DNA of 64,000 nucleotides from Amycolatopsis sp. NBC_01480. Its GTDB lineage: Bacteria > Actinomycetota > Actinomycetes > Mycobacteriales > Pseudonocardiaceae. The notes under the pieces are model-generated. The model was given only the letters and a program-made list of their open reading frames with translations, was not told the DNA's origin and searched no databases. Within the stretch, counting starts at the first letter, position 1, and each line of letters starts with the position of its first letter. The DNA lies in assembly GCF_036227205.1 (NCBI RefSeq), contig NZ_CP109442.1, forward strand, positions 8,060,001-8,124,000, read 5' to 3'. This document shows, piece after piece, positions 34,830 to 44,485 of the stretch. Made by a program: the position numbers and the translations under genes.

Positions 34830-35713
34830 CCGCGTTCGAGACCGACCCGGGCTGGCTCTCCTTCGACCCGGCGCCGTCGAAGCCGTCGTTCACCCTGCCG
34901 CCGGGCACGGTCGACGTGCACTGTCACGTGTTCGGGCCGGGCGCGGTGTTCCCGTACGCGCCCGAGCGCAAGTACACGCCGACGGACGCGAGCAAGGAGC
35001 AGCTCGCCGCGCTGCACGAGCACCTCGGCATCACCCGCAGCGTGATCGTGCAGGCCACCTGCCACGGCGCCGACAACAGCGCACTGGTCGACGCGCTCGA
35101 AGCGGCCGGCGACCGGGCGCGCGGCATCGCGACCATCCGCGGCGACGAGCCCGACGAGGAGCTGGCCCGGCTGCACGCGGCCGGCGTGCGCGGGATCCGG
35201 CTGAACTTCGTCCGGCGGCTCGTCGACCCGAAGCTGGACCGGCACTACCACGAGCTGGTCGCCCGGATCGCGCCGCTGGGCTGGCACCTGGTCGTCTACT
35301 TCGAGGCCGCGGACCTGGCCGACCGCTGGGACTTCTTCACCTCGCTGCCGCTGCCCGTGGTCGTCGACCACATGGGCCGGCCGGACGTGGGCAAGCCGGT
35401 GGACGGGCCGGACTTCGAGCGGTTCCGGACGCTGCTGCGCGAGCACCCGCAGTTCTGGGTGAAGGTCACCTGCCCCGACCGGCTCACCGCGGCGGGCCCG
35501 CCGTACGACGACGTCGTGCCGTTCGGCCGCGCGCTGGTGGCGGAGTTCGGCGACCGCGTGCTGTGGGGCACCGACTGGCCGCACCCGAACCTGAAGAGCC
35601 ACATGCCGGACGACGGCGCGCTGGTCGACTTCGTCCCGCGCGTCGCGCCGACCCCCGAGGCGCAGCAACGGCTGCTGGTGGCCAATCCCACACGGCTGTA
35701 CTGGGGCGGCTGA
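34826..35713 (+). CDS. ligI: 2-pyrone-4,6-dicarboxylate lactonase
   Basis: A 295-residue amidohydrolase-superfamily lactonase. The HxH motif (VDVHCHVFGPGAVFPY, His32/His34), RGIRLNFVRRLVD and the late Asp in WGTDWPHPN match LigI, whose usual length is about 293. LigI hydrolyses 2-pyrone-4,6-dicarboxylate to 4-oxalomesaconate and needs no divalent metal in the characterised enzyme. The GTG start overlaps LigJ by 4 bases with GAGGGG upstream. It ends the plus-strand operon and supplies the substrate for LigJ and the tautomerase. Confidence 0.92.
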   Translation: MTAFETDPGWLSFDPAPSKPSFTLPPGTVDVHCHVFGPGAVFPYAPERKYTPTDASKEQLAALHEHLGITRSVIVQATCHGADNSALVDALEAAGDRARGIATIRGDEPDEELARLHAAGVRGIRLNFVRRLVDPKLDRHYHELVARIAPLGWHLVVYFEAADLADRWDFFTSLPLPVVVDHMGRPDVGKPVDGPDFERFRTLLREHPQFWVKVTCPDRLTAAGPPYDDVVPFGRALVAEFGDRVLWGTDWPHPNLKSHMPDDGALVDFVPRVAPTPEAQQRLLVANPTRLYWGG

Positions 35714-35783
35714 GCCGGGCAACCCCTTCGCGGCCCGGACGTCGTTGTCGGTGAGGGCAAGATCGAAAAGACGAAGAGGTGTG

Positions 35784-36689
35784 ATGGTGAGCAGGGGAAT
35801 GCTGTCCCGGCGCGGAGCGCTGGCGGCCGGGCTGGGACTGGTGGCCGCGGGCTGTGCGGGTAAGACGGCGGTCTCCTCGCCGCCGTCCTCGTCGTCGGCA
35901 GTGCCAAAGCCGTCGGTGCAGCCGGAGCTGGCCGCGCTGGAGCAGAAGTTCGGCGGCCGGATCGGTGTGTCCGCAGTGGACACCGGGACCGGCGCCACGG
36001 CCGGGTACCGCGCGGACGAGCGGTTCCTGCTGTGCTCGACGCACAAGGTGCTGGCCGTCTCGGCGCTGCTGCACGGGCACACCGACGCCTTGGACAAGGT
36101 GATCCACTACGACAAGTCCCAGCTGGTCACGTACTCGCCGGTGACCTCGCTGCACGTGGCGGACGGGATGACGGGCGCGGCCATCTGCGAGGCGGCGATC
36201 ACCGTCAGCGACAACACGGCGGCGAACCTGATCGTCGGGCAGGTCGGCGGCCCGGCCGCGGTGACCGCGTTCGTCCGCACCCTCGGCGATCCAGACACCC
36301 GGCTGGACCGGCTGGAGCCGGACCTCAACGTCGGCGCCCCCGGCGACGAGCGCGACACCACCACCCCCGCCCGGATGGTGGCCGACCTGCGCGCGCTGGT
36401 GCTGGGCAACGGCCTCGACCCGGCCGGCCGCGACCGGCTCACCGGCTGGATGGCCGCCAACACCACCGGCGGCAAGCAGGTGCGCGCGGGCGTGCCGGCC
36501 GGCTGGCGCGTGGCCGACAAGACCGGCTCCGGCTCGCACGGGGAGAGCAACGACGTTGCCGTGGTCTGGCCGACCGGCCGCGCGCCGTGGGTGATCGCCG
36601 TCTACACCGCCCCGGCCGACCCGAAGTCCACCGCCGGCCCGGCGACCATCGCCGAGGCGACGCGGATCGTGGCGAAGGCTTTCAGCTGA
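35784..36689 (+). CDS. bla: Class A beta-lactamase, probable lipoprotein
   Basis: A 301-residue serine beta-lactamase. All class A landmarks are present: S85-T-H-K88 (SxxK), S142-D-N (SDN), E178-P-D-L-N (omega loop general base) and K246-T-G (KTG). The N-terminus SRRGALAAGLGLVAAGC is an export signal with a lipobox ending at Cys24 and a twin-arginine-like start, followed by a Ser/Pro linker, so the enzyme is probably anchored outside the membrane. ATG 35784 has AGAGG upstream. Actinomycetes commonly carry such genes; it stands alone, 70 bases after the LigI operon. Confidence 0.95.
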   Translation: MVSRGMLSRRGALAAGLGLVAAGCAGKTAVSSPPSSSSAVPKPSVQPELAALEQKFGGRIGVSAVDTGTGATAGYRADERFLLCSTHKVLAVSALLHGHTDALDKVIHYDKSQLVTYSPVTSLHVADGMTGAAICEAAITVSDNTAANLIVGQVGGPAAVTAFVRTLGDPDTRLDRLEPDLNVGAPGDERDTTTPARMVADLRALVLGNGLDPAGRDRLTGWMAANTTGGKQVRAGVPAGWRVADKTGSGSHGESNDVAVVWPTGRAPWVIAVYTAPADPKSTAGPATIAEATRIVAKAFS

Positions 36690-36780
36690 GCGGGGGGACG
36701 GGAGCCCGCGCCGGGTGAGTGCCGCCGCCCGTCGTCCACAGTGGACGACGGGCGGGCAGCGGGGCGCGCGAGCGCGGCGG

Positions 36781-38304
36781 TCAGGCCTTGCGCTGCATGG
36801 CGGAACGAGCCGGGTTGCCCTGCTCGTCCGCCTTCGGGTCCTTCTGGTCCGCCTTCGCACGGACGCCCGACTCGACGCGGTCGCCGAGATCCTTGTCGAC
36901 GTTGCGCCAGTATTCGAAGGCACGCCGGAGGACCGGCTCGGACACCCCGTTGAGCAGGTGGCCGACGATGTTGTCGACCAGGCGCTCCCGGGCGTCGTCG
37001 TCGAGCACGTCGCGGACCATCGTGCCGGCCTGACCCCAGTCGTCGTCCTCGGCGTGGTCGACGTAGGCGGTGCGGACGATCTCGCCGTCGGCGTGCCAGC
37101 TCGCGGGCGCGCCGTAGCGCTCGGTGTCCGCCCGCGGGCCGCCCTTGGAGTTCGGCGCGTACACCGGGTCGGAGACCTTGGCGAAGCGCATCGCGCCGTC
37201 TTTGCTGTAACTGTGCACCGGCGAGGTGGACGCGTTGACCGGCAGCTGCCGGTAGTTCGCGCCGATGCGGTGGCGATGCGCGTCGGCGTAGGCGAACAGC
37301 CGGCCCAGCAGCATGCGGTCTGGGCTCGGGCCGATCCCGGGCACCAGGTTGTTCGGTTCGAACGCGGCCTGCTCGATCTCCGCGTGGTGGTCGGTCGGGT
37401 TGCGGTCCAGCGTCATCCGGCCGACCTCGACCAGCGGGTAGTCCCCGTGCGGCCAGACCTTCGTCAGGTCGAACGGATTGAACCGGTACGTCTTGGCGTC
37501 GTCGAAGGGCATGACCTGGACGTGCAGCGTCCAGCTCGGGTGGTCGCCGCGCTCGATCGCCTCGAACAGGTCCCGGGTGTGGTAGTCGGTGTCGGCGGCG
37601 GCCATCTGGTCGCCCTCGTGCTGGGTGAAGAACTCGACGCCCTGGTCGGTCTTGAAGTGGTACTTGACCCAGTGCCGCTCGCCGGCGGCGTTGACCCACA
37701 GATAGGTGTGGGAGCTGTAGCCGTTCATGTGGCGCCAGGTGCGCGGGATGCCGCGGTCGCCCATCAGCCAGGTCACCTGGTGCGCCGACTCGGGCGACAG
37801 CGTCCAGAAGTCCCACTGCATGTCGTGGTCGCGCAGGTTGTTGTCGGCGCGGCGCTTCTGCGAGCGGATGAAGTGCTGGAACTTCATCGGGTCCTTCACG
37901 AAGAACACCGGGGTGTTGTTGCCGACCAGGTCGTAGACGCCCTCGGTGGTGTAGAACTTCAGCGCGAAGCCGCGCGGGTCGCGCCAGGTGTCGGGGCTGC
38001 CCCGCTCACCGGCGACGGTGGAGAACCGCGCCACCATTTCCGTCTTCGCGCCCGGCTGGAACACCGCCGCTTTCGTGAGGCCGCTGACGTCGCCGGTCAC
38101 CTCGAACCGGCCGAACGCGCCGCTGCCCTTGGCGTGCGGCTGCCGCTCCGGCACGCGCTCGCGATTGAACTGCGCCATCTGCTCGATCAGGTAGTGGTCC
38201 TGCAGCAGGATGGGGCCGTCCGGGCCGACGGTGAGCGAGTGCTCGTCGCTCTCCACCGGGATACCGGCGTCTGTCGTCGTCGGCTGGTACTGGTTATCGG
38301 TCAC
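36781..38304 (-). CDS. katA: Monofunctional haem catalase
   Basis: A 507-residue clade 3-type catalase that dismutates hydrogen peroxide in the cytosol. The active-site His57 ([15 protein letters not shown]), Asn130 ([10 protein letters not shown]) and haem-ligand Tyr339 ([14 protein letters not shown]) are all in place, and the length is normal for small-subunit catalases. The ATG at 38304 has GGAG and GAGG upstream. It is divergent from a methyltransferase gene; no OxyR- or Fur-type regulator adjoins. Confidence 0.97.
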   Translation of the reverse strand: MTDNQYQPTTTDAGIPVESDEHSLTVGPDGPILLQDHYLIEQMAQFNRERVPERQPHAKGSGAFGRFEVTGDVSGLTKAAVFQPGAKTEMVARFSTVAGERGSPDTWRDPRGFALKFYTTEGVYDLVGNNTPVFFVKDPMKFQHFIRSQKRRADNNLRDHDMQWDFWTLSPESAHQVTWLMGDRGIPRTWRHMNGYSSHTYLWVNAAGERHWVKYHFKTDQGVEFFTQHEGDQMAAADTDYHTRDLFEAIERGDHPSWTLHVQVMPFDDAKTYRFNPFDLTKVWPHGDYPLVEVGRMTLDRNPTDHHAEIEQAAFEPNNLVPGIGPSPDRMLLGRLFAYADAHRHRIGANYRQLPVNASTSPVHSYSKDGAMRFAKVSDPVYAPNSKGGPRADTERYGAPASWHADGEIVRTAYVDHAEDDDWGQAGTMVRDVLDDDARERLVDNIVGHLLNGVSEPVLRRAFEYWRNVDKDLGDRVESGVRAKADQKDPKADEQGNPARSAMQRKA

Positions 38305-38505
38305 CTCGTCGTCTCCTCGTGGTCGTGTGGTTACGCGCAGTGCGTTCAGGTGGTGACCGGGTACCCGCCGCAGCGGTGTTCACACCAGGGGCTGTTCAGT
38401 CTTCGGAGTGGTCCGGATTGTTCCGACCGGTGGTGTCCGTCGGCGGGTGAACCACTACGCTGAGTGGCCCAGAAGGTACGACTGATGCTGAGGTGAGCTT
38501 CGAAG

Positions 38506-39339
38506 ATGCCCGACCCCGTGCAGGAATCGCCGAGTTCGAACCCCGTCGGCGTCGACATCACCCGGGCCAGCATCGCCCGGGTCTACGACGCGGCGCTCAA
38601 CGGCACGAACAACTACGAGATCGACCGCGAGGTCCTGCGCCAGGTCGCCACCGTCGCGCCCGAGGTGGCCGACCTGGCCTGGGCCAACCGGAACTTCCTG
38701 GTCCGCGCCTGCCGGTTCCTGGCCACCCAGGGCAAGGTCACGCAGTACCTCGACTGCGGCTCGGGCCTGCCGACCGCGGAGAACACCCACCAGGTCGTGC
38801 AGCGGCTGCAGCCCGAGGCCCGCGTGCTCTACGTCGACAACGACCCGGTGGTGCTCGCGCACGGCCGCGCGCTGCTCGAGGAGAACCCGCAGACCCGGTT
38901 CGTCGAGGCGGACATCTTCGACGCGAAGCAGGTGCTGGAAAACTCCACTGTGCGGGAGTTCCTGGACTGGGACCAGCCGATCGCGCTGATCCAGAACGGC
39001 ACCCTGCACCACTACCTCGGCGCCGACTACGCCGACCTGATGGCGACGTACACCGACGCGCTGTCCTCGGGCTCGTTCGTCGTGGTCGCGCACTTCCTCG
39101 ACCCGCAGACCCCCGAGCACAGCGAGATCGCGCGGCGGATGGAGGAGAAGTTCACGCACAGCCCGATGGGCAGCGGCGTGTTCCGCACCTGGGACCAGAT
39201 CCGCACCATGTTCGGCGGCACCGAGCTGGTCGACCCGGGTCTGGTGCTGTGCGAGGACTGGTGGCCGGACGGCCCGCGCTACACCCCGCTGAACCAGGTG
39301 CAGGAGTGCATCGCCGGCGGGGTCGGCCTCAAGGCCTGA
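38506..39339 (+). CDS. SAV2177/DUF574-family SAM-dependent methyltransferase
   Basis: A 277-residue protein of the actinobacterial DUF574 (PF04672) methyltransferase family. The N-terminal IARVYDAALNGTNNYEIDRE motif is diagnostic; a SAM-binding glycine-rich loop YLDCGSGLPTAENTH and the acidic strand-end VLYVDNDPVV follow. Family members are abundant in Streptomyces and related genera and their substrates are largely unknown. ATG 38506 has GAGGTGAG upstream. It stands alone, divergent from catalase. Confidence 0.92.
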   Translation: MPDPVQESPSSNPVGVDITRASIARVYDAALNGTNNYEIDREVLRQVATVAPEVADLAWANRNFLVRACRFLATQGKVTQYLDCGSGLPTAENTHQVVQRLQPEARVLYVDNDPVVLAHGRALLEENPQTRFVEADIFDAKQVLENSTVREFLDWDQPIALIQNGTLHHYLGADYADLMATYTDALSSGSFVVVAHFLDPQTPEHSEIARRMEEKFTHSPMGSGVFRTWDQIRTMFGGTELVDPGLVLCEDWWPDGPRYTPLNQVQECIAGGVGLKA

Positions 39340-39466
39340 GCGGCGCTCGTCCCGTCAGGTGAAACGGTGGCGGGCCTCCTCTCGCGCTGGCTAGGTTCGG
39401 GCTGAGCGGTCCGGGTGACTCCTGTTTTACAGGTCGCCCGGCCGCCCCGGACGAGGAGGAGCCGCC

Positions 39467-40495
39467 GTGCCGTTGCGCTCGGAGCCGTTGCGGAAGCTGG
39501 GCTTCCTGACCATCGGGCTGTTCGACGAGGCCGACCCGCGGCGCGGGCACGAGTCGACGCTGGAGATCATCGAGCTGGGGGAGCGGCTCGGGTTCGACAG
39601 CGCGTGGCTGCGGCACCGGCACCTCCAGTTCGGCATCTCCTCGCCGGTCGCGGTGCTGGCCGCGGCCAGTCAGCGGACCAGCCGGATCGAGCTGGGCACC
39701 GCGGTGATCCCGCTGGGCTGGGAGAACCCGCTGCGGCTGGCCGAAGACCTCGCCACGGTCGACATCCTGTCCGGCGGACGGCTCAACCCGGGCCTGAGCG
39801 TCGGCCCGCCGCGGCACTTCGACCAGCTCAAGGACGCGCTGTACCCGGACACCGCCGACGCGGAGGACTTCGGCTACGGGCGCGTCGTGCGGCTGCTGGA
39901 CCACGTGCGCGGCAAGCCGGCCACCGGCTTCAGCGGGGTCGAGGGCATCGAGGTGTACTCCGACCACGTCCAGCCGCATTCGCCCGGGCTCGGCAGCCGG
40001 ATGTGGTACGGCGGTGCCAGCGTGCGCTCGGCGCACTGGGCCGGCGAGCATGGGATGAACTTCCTGACCAGCAGTGTTGTCCGCGCGGAAGAACCCGGGG
40101 ACACCGTCGACTTCGCGGAAATCCAGCTTTCCCTGGTGCGCGCCTTCCGCGCTTCTCATCCCGACGGCGAGAACGCGCGGGTTTCGCAGGGACTCGTGGT
40201 GATTCCGACCGACAGCGCGACTCTCGCGCAGCGCGCCAAATACGAGGCTTACGCGGAGCAGCGCACTCCGCGCACCCGCGCGCCGCAGGGACCGGCGCGG
40301 ATGCTGTTCGCGCCCGACCTGGTCGGCACGTCCGCGGAGATCGCCGAACGGCTGTACGCGCACGTGGCGTTCCGGGAGATCAACGAGGTCGCCTTCGCGC
40401 TGCCGTTCACCTTCGACCACGAGGACTACGTGCAGATCCTCACCGACATCGCCACGAAACTCGGCCCGGCCCTCGGCTGGCGCGCGGCCGGCTGA
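39467..40495 (+). CDS. LLM-class flavin-dependent oxidoreductase
   Basis: A 342-residue luciferase-like TIM-barrel flavoprotein. Typical segments are KLGFLTIGLFDEADPRRGHE, FDSAWLRHRH, ELGTAVIPLGWENPLRLAEDLATVDILSGGRL and RMWYGGASVRSAHWAGEHG. It belongs to the MsnO8-like or F420/FMN-dependent branch rather than to the NtaA type at 26216. GTG 39467 follows GAGGAGGAG at a good distance. Monocistronic: a strong terminator lies 34 bases after the stop. The substrate is unknown. Confidence 0.88.
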   Translation: MPLRSEPLRKLGFLTIGLFDEADPRRGHESTLEIIELGERLGFDSAWLRHRHLQFGISSPVAVLAAASQRTSRIELGTAVIPLGWENPLRLAEDLATVDILSGGRLNPGLSVGPPRHFDQLKDALYPDTADAEDFGYGRVVRLLDHVRGKPATGFSGVEGIEVYSDHVQPHSPGLGSRMWYGGASVRSAHWAGEHGMNFLTSSVVRAEEPGDTVDFAEIQLSLVRAFRASHPDGENARVSQGLVVIPTDSATLAQRAKYEAYAEQRTPRTRAPQGPARMLFAPDLVGTSAEIAERLYAHVAFREINEVAFALPFTFDHEDYVQILTDIATKLGPALGWRAAG

Positions 40496-40528
40496 GCCCG
40501 GCCCGAGGAGTCTGTCCGCGCGTGAACC

Positions 40529-40551
40529 AAAAGCCGACTATGTCGGTTTTT
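40529..40551 (+). terminator. Rho-independent terminator
   Basis: AAAAGCCGAC, loop TAT, GTCGGTTTTT: a ten-pair stem including one G-T pair, ending in a T tract, just past the flavin oxidoreductase stop. It is the clearest intrinsic terminator in the window and could work in both directions. Confidence 0.85.
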
Positions 40552-40745
40552 CCCCGGTTTTCCGTTTTCGCTGAATGAAACTCACCTGTAACAGCGTGGC
40601 GGTTCCGATTTCCGGGCCGGTGCTCCATGATGACGCGTTGTGATTGCGCCAATAACTCGTTCAGGTGCTTGCCCGATGGCAGGGTAAGCGGGTATTCGCG
40701 CAAATCAATCGGACAAAATTCTCGAGTTCGGGATCGAGGCGTTTA

Positions 40746-42422
40746 ATGGTTAAACCGGTTCAGACGGCCAGTTCGGACGCGTCTTCACCGCGGATGCGCA
40801 GATCAGTGGGCTTCTACGGCCTGATGTTCGTTTCACTCGGCTCGATCATCGGCTCGGGCTGGCTGCTCGGCGCGTTGAAGGCCGCCAAGGTGGCGGGCCC
40901 GGCGTCGCTGGTTTCGTGGGTGCTGACGGCGGTCATCATGGCCACCCTCGCCCTGGTGCACGCCGAGCTCGGCGCCGCCTACCCGGTCGCGGGGGGCACG
41001 GCGCGCTACCCCGCGCTGGCCTACGGCGTGCTCGGCGGGTTCTTCGGCGGCTGGGTGGCCTGGCTGCAGGCGGTCGCGCTGGCGCCCGTCGAGGTCGAGG
41101 CGAGCCTGGAGTACCTGGACAACATCGGCTGGGTCAAGGATCACCTGAACCTGCTGAGCCCGGCCGGCACGCTCACCGGGAGCGGCTTCGCCTGGGCGAC
41201 GCTGCTGATGGCGATCTTCACCCTGATCAACCTGGTCGGCGTGAAACTGCTGTCCGAGAGCAACGGCGCGACGGTGGTCTGGAAGGTCGCGGTGCCGCTG
41301 CTGACCGTGGTGGTGCTGCTGTCGCTGCGGTTCCACCCGGGCAACTTCACCGCGGGCGGCGGCTTCGCCCCGTACGGCGCGCACGGCATCTTCGCCGCGC
41401 TGCCGGTCGGCGTGGTGTTCGCGTTGCAGGGCTTCGAACAGGCGGTCCAAGTCGGTGGTGAGGCGAAGGACCCGCAGAAGGACCTTTCGCGCGCCATCAT
41501 CGTCGCGATGGTCATCGGCACGATCGTCTACCTGCTGCTGGAAGTCGCGTTCATCGGCGCGCTCGACCCGGCGTCGCTGGTGAAGGGCTGGGCCGACCCG
41601 ATCACGCAGGGCTCGTTCGGTCCTTACGCGACACTCGCGACGCTGGCCGGCGCGGGCTGGCTGTCCTATGTGCTCTACGCGGACGCGTTCGTCTCGCCCG
41701 CGGGCACCGGCATGCTGTACCTCGGCACGTCCGCGCGTATCTCCTACGCGATGGGCCGCGAGCGGGCCCTGCCGAAGGGCCTGGCCAAACTGAACGTGCG
41801 CGGGGTGCCGGTCTGGTCGATCGTGCTGTCGTTCGTGGTCGGCGAGATCGCCTTCCTGCCGTTCCCGAGCTGGCAGTCGCTGGTCAGCGTGATCACTTCG
41901 GCGACGGCGCTGATGTACGCGTTCGCGCCGGTCTCGATGATCGCGCTGCGCAAGCGCGACCCGGACCGCGCCCGCCCGTACCGCGCGCCGATGCCGAACG
42001 TGCTGGCCCCGGCCGGGTTCTGCGCGGCGGACCTGATCATCTACTGGGGCGGCTTCGACGTCACCTGGAAGATCATGATCGCCATCGTGATCGGCTTCGT
42101 GCTGTTCCTCATCGCCCGGGCGAGCACCCCGAAGCTCAGCCGCCCGCCGGTGGAGTGGAAGGCGGCCATGTGGGTGGTCCCGTGGCTGATCGGCCTCGTG
42201 GTGATCGGCTGGCTCGGCCGCTACGGCGAGTCCGGCAACATCAACGCGCTGCCGGAGTGGATCGACCTGCTCGTGGTGATCGTGTTCAGCCTGGGCATCT
42301 TCTACTGGGCCGTCAGCCTCGCCATGGACAGCGAGAAGGTGAAGGCCGCCGTGGAGAGCGAGGCGCTCGAGCTGGCGCTGTCGCAGGGCACGGCCGAGGA
42401 GGGTGGCGTCACCTCCAGCTGA
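40746..42422 (+). CDS. APC-family amino acid/polyamine permease
   Basis: A 558-residue membrane protein with about 12-14 helices. The first helix has FVSLGSIIGSGWLLGALKAAKVAGPASL, the unwound Gly-rich substrate site of APC transporters; VFALQGFEQAVQVGGEAKDPQKDL on TM6 and ISYAMGRERALPKGLAKLN are also family marks. It should import an amino acid or amine with protons. ATG 40746 has GAGG six bases upstream; a longer frame from 40665 adds 27 non-hydrophobic residues without a ribosome binding site. A terminator precedes it. Substrate unknown. Confidence 0.92.
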   Translation: MVKPVQTASSDASSPRMRRSVGFYGLMFVSLGSIIGSGWLLGALKAAKVAGPASLVSWVLTAVIMATLALVHAELGAAYPVAGGTARYPALAYGVLGGFFGGWVAWLQAVALAPVEVEASLEYLDNIGWVKDHLNLLSPAGTLTGSGFAWATLLMAIFTLINLVGVKLLSESNGATVVWKVAVPLLTVVVLLSLRFHPGNFTAGGGFAPYGAHGIFAALPVGVVFALQGFEQAVQVGGEAKDPQKDLSRAIIVAMVIGTIVYLLLEVAFIGALDPASLVKGWADPITQGSFGPYATLATLAGAGWLSYVLYADAFVSPAGTGMLYLGTSARISYAMGRERALPKGLAKLNVRGVPVWSIVLSFVVGEIAFLPFPSWQSLVSVITSATALMYAFAPVSMIALRKRDPDRARPYRAPMPNVLAPAGFCAADLIIYWGGFDVTWKIMIAIVIGFVLFLIARASTPKLSRPPVEWKAAMWVVPWLIGLVVIGWLGRYGESGNINALPEWIDLLVVIVFSLGIFYWAVSLAMDSEKVKAAVESEALELALSQGTAEEGGVTSS

Positions 42423-42536
42423 GCCGGAATTCCCGTCCGGAGGGGGCCTGGCAGGTCCCCTCTGGGCGGGGAACGGTGCGTGTCCCGTCGTTAACCTCGG
42501 CTGTGCAGGAGCAAGGCACACCAGGAGGAACGCACC

Positions 42537-43517
42537 ATGAAGGCCATCTCCATCACCGCGTACGGCGAGCCCGGGGTCCTCGAGCAGCAGGAGCTGCCGG
42601 AGCCGGCCCCGGGCCCCGGCGCGGTGAGCATCACCGTGTCGCACTCGGCCGTCGGGCTGGTCGACGCGATCATCCGCCGCGGCGAGCTGGCCGAGTACGA
42701 CTACTCGCCGAAGCCGCCGCTGGTTCCTGGGCTCGAGGTGGCGGGCACCGTCCGCGCCGTCGGCCCGGGCGTGGACCGTTTCGCCGTCGGCGACGAGGTG
42801 GCGACGCTGACCCTGCCGGGCATGGGCGGGTACGCCGAGGTCACCGTCGCCCCGGCCGATCTGGTGGTGCCGCTGGCGGGCACCGGGGTGAGCCGCGAAC
42901 AGGCCGTGGCCGGGTTCGCGAACACCGTGACCGCCTACCTTTCCCTTACCGAGGCGGTGCGGCCGCCGTCCGGGGGCAAGGTGCTGGTACACGGAGCGCT
43001 CGGCGGGCTGTCGTCGGTGTACCCCGAGGTCGCGCGGCTGCTCGGCGCGACCGAGGTGGTCGGCACCGTGCGGCGGGCCGAACAGGTCGACGCGGCGCTC
43101 GCGCTGGGCTTCGACCAGGTCGTGCTCGCCGGCGACATCGCCGAAGCGTTGGGCGACAAGCGTTTCGCGGTGATCGTCGACCCGGTGGGCGGCGATCTGC
43201 GGCTGGCCTCCCTCCGCCTGCTCGCCCCGATGGGCCGGCTGCTCGCGGTCGGCAACGCCGGCGGCCAGCCGGGTGCTGCGGTCGACTCGAACGTGGTGTG
43301 GGGCGGAAACATCGGCGTCGTCGGGTTCAACGTCGGTGGTTACCTGGCCGCCGACACCACGCCGGCCGTGGCCGCGGCGCAGGCGGTGCTGCCGCTGTAC
43401 ACCGAGGGGAAGATCAAGCTGCCGGTGACGACGCTGCCGTTCGCCGAGGCGCGGGAGGCCCACCGGCGGATGGACGCCCGCGAGGTCACCGGGCGGCTGG
43501 TGCTCACCGCGCCCTGA
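42537..43517 (+). CDS. Zinc-free alcohol dehydrogenase / NADPH:quinone oxidoreductase (MDR family)
   Basis: A 326-residue medium-chain dehydrogenase/reductase. GroES-like N-terminus (AYGEPGVLEQQELPEPAPGPGAV, PLVPGLEVAGTVRAVG) and Rossmann domain (LVHGALGGLSSVYPEVARLLGATEVVGTVR) are clear. The catalytic zinc ligands of alcohol dehydrogenases are absent, as in quinone oxidoreductases. AGGAGG lies just before the ATG. It is followed by a hairpin repeat and an XRE regulator. Probably reduces quinones or enones with NADPH. Confidence 0.9.
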   Translation: MKAISITAYGEPGVLEQQELPEPAPGPGAVSITVSHSAVGLVDAIIRRGELAEYDYSPKPPLVPGLEVAGTVRAVGPGVDRFAVGDEVATLTLPGMGGYAEVTVAPADLVVPLAGTGVSREQAVAGFANTVTAYLSLTEAVRPPSGGKVLVHGALGGLSSVYPEVARLLGATEVVGTVRRAEQVDAALALGFDQVVLAGDIAEALGDKRFAVIVDPVGGDLRLASLRLLAPMGRLLAVGNAGGQPGAAVDSNVVWGGNIGVVGFNVGGYLAADTTPAVAAAQAVLPLYTEGKIKLPVTTLPFAEAREAHRRMDAREVTGRLVLTAP

Positions 43518-43548
43518 ACCGGGTCCGGCGAGCAGCGCGGCCCAGGGA

Positions 43549-43594
43549 CTCGTGAGTGTTCAGGCCGGTTCTGACCGTCCTGAACACTCACGAG
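43549..43594. repeat. CTCGTGAGTGTT hairpin repeat, copy 2, probable terminator
   Basis: Two 22-base arms separated by CT, with one mismatch (43565 against 43578) and one G-T pair at the loop. The outer twelve bases equal those of copy 1; the inner arm reads CAGG/CCTG where copy 1 has TATGA/TCATA. It lies 31 bases after the quinone oxidoreductase stop. Confidence 0.8.
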
Positions 43595-43639
43595 CTGTTA
43601 CTTGCCCAACGCCGGGTCGTGCGGCACTAGAGTCGGGGC

Positions 43640-44485
43640 ATGGAGCGGGAAGAGGAGCTGGGCGAGTTCCTGCGCTCGCGCCGCGCCCGGGTGACCCCGG
43701 CCGAGGCCGGGCTGGGACCGGGCGACGGCGTCCGCCGCGTGCCCGGCCTGCGGCGCGAGGAGGTCGCGCGGCTGGCCGGGGTGAACGTGGACTACTACGT
43801 GCGCATGGAGCGCGGCCGCCGCGGCAACCCGTCGGACTCGGTGCTCGACGCGGTGGCGCGGGCGCTGCGCTTGAACGCCACGGAGCGGGCGCACCTGTTC
43901 GCGCTCGCGCGGCCCGGCAGTGCCCGCCCGGCCCGGCGCTCCGTGCCGCCGCAACGGGTGCGGCCTTCGGTGCACCGGATTCTCGCGGCCCACGAGCCGT
44001 TCCCGGCGATGGTGCTCGGCCGCCGGATGGACGTGCTCGCCGCGAACCGGGCGGCCCGCGCGCTGTACACGGACTGGGAGGCGCTGCCCGGCCCGGCGCG
44101 GAACATGCTGCGGTTCCTGTTCACCGACCCGGCCGCGCGGGAGGTCATGGTGGACTGGGCGACCGGCGCGGCGCAGGCCGTCGCGCACCTGCGCCTCTAC
44201 GCGGGCCGCCATCCCGGCGACCCGCTGCTGGCCGAGCTGGTCGCGGACCTTTCGGCGGCCGACGGGGACTTCCGCGCCTGGTGGGGCGGACACGACGTGC
44301 ACCAGCACACCTTCGGCGCCAAGGCGTTCCGGCATCCGGCGGCCGGGGAGTTCACCCTGGCGTACGAGCTGCTCGGCGTGCTGGACGACGCGGACCAGTT
44401 CCTCACGCTGTACACCGCCGAACCGGGCACGGACGGGGAGGCCGCGGTGCTGCGGCTCGGTTCGGCGTCCTTTGTAGACGGTTGA
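43640..44485 (+). CDS. XRE-family regulator with MmyB-like ligand-binding domain
   Basis: A 281-residue DNA-binding protein. The N-terminal helix-turn-helix (RREEVARLAGVNVDYYVRMERGR) is joined to an MmyB-like PAS-fold domain that binds a lipid-like ligand in its best-studied members (AMVLGRRMDVLAANRAARALY, FLFTDPAAREVMVDW, GAKAFRHPAAGEF). Such genes usually control an adjacent short-chain or medium-chain oxidoreductase; here the quinone oxidoreductase lies just upstream on the same strand. ATG 43640 follows a weak GGGG. Confidence 0.92.
   Translation: MEREEELGEFLRSRRARVTPAEAGLGPGDGVRRVPGLRREEVARLAGVNVDYYVRMERGRRGNPSDSVLDAVARALRLNATERAHLFALARPGSARPARRSVPPQRVRPSVHRILAAHEPFPAMVLGRRMDVLAANRAARALYTDWEALPGPARNMLRFLFTDPAAREVMVDWATGAAQAVAHLRLYAGRHPGDPLLAELVADLSAADGDFRAWWGGHDVHQHTFGAKAFRHPAAGEFTLAYELLGVLDDADQFLTLYTAEPGTDGEAAVLRLGSASFVDG

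Noticed and set aside
39428..39440. Small inverted repeat CCTGTTTTACAGG before the flavin oxidoreductase
   Set aside because: Only five pairs; too short to call an operator or terminator.
40833..43463. Open frame of 876 codons antisense to the permease and quinone oxidoreductase
   Set aside because: Arg/His/Gln-rich shadow spanning two real genes on the other strand.
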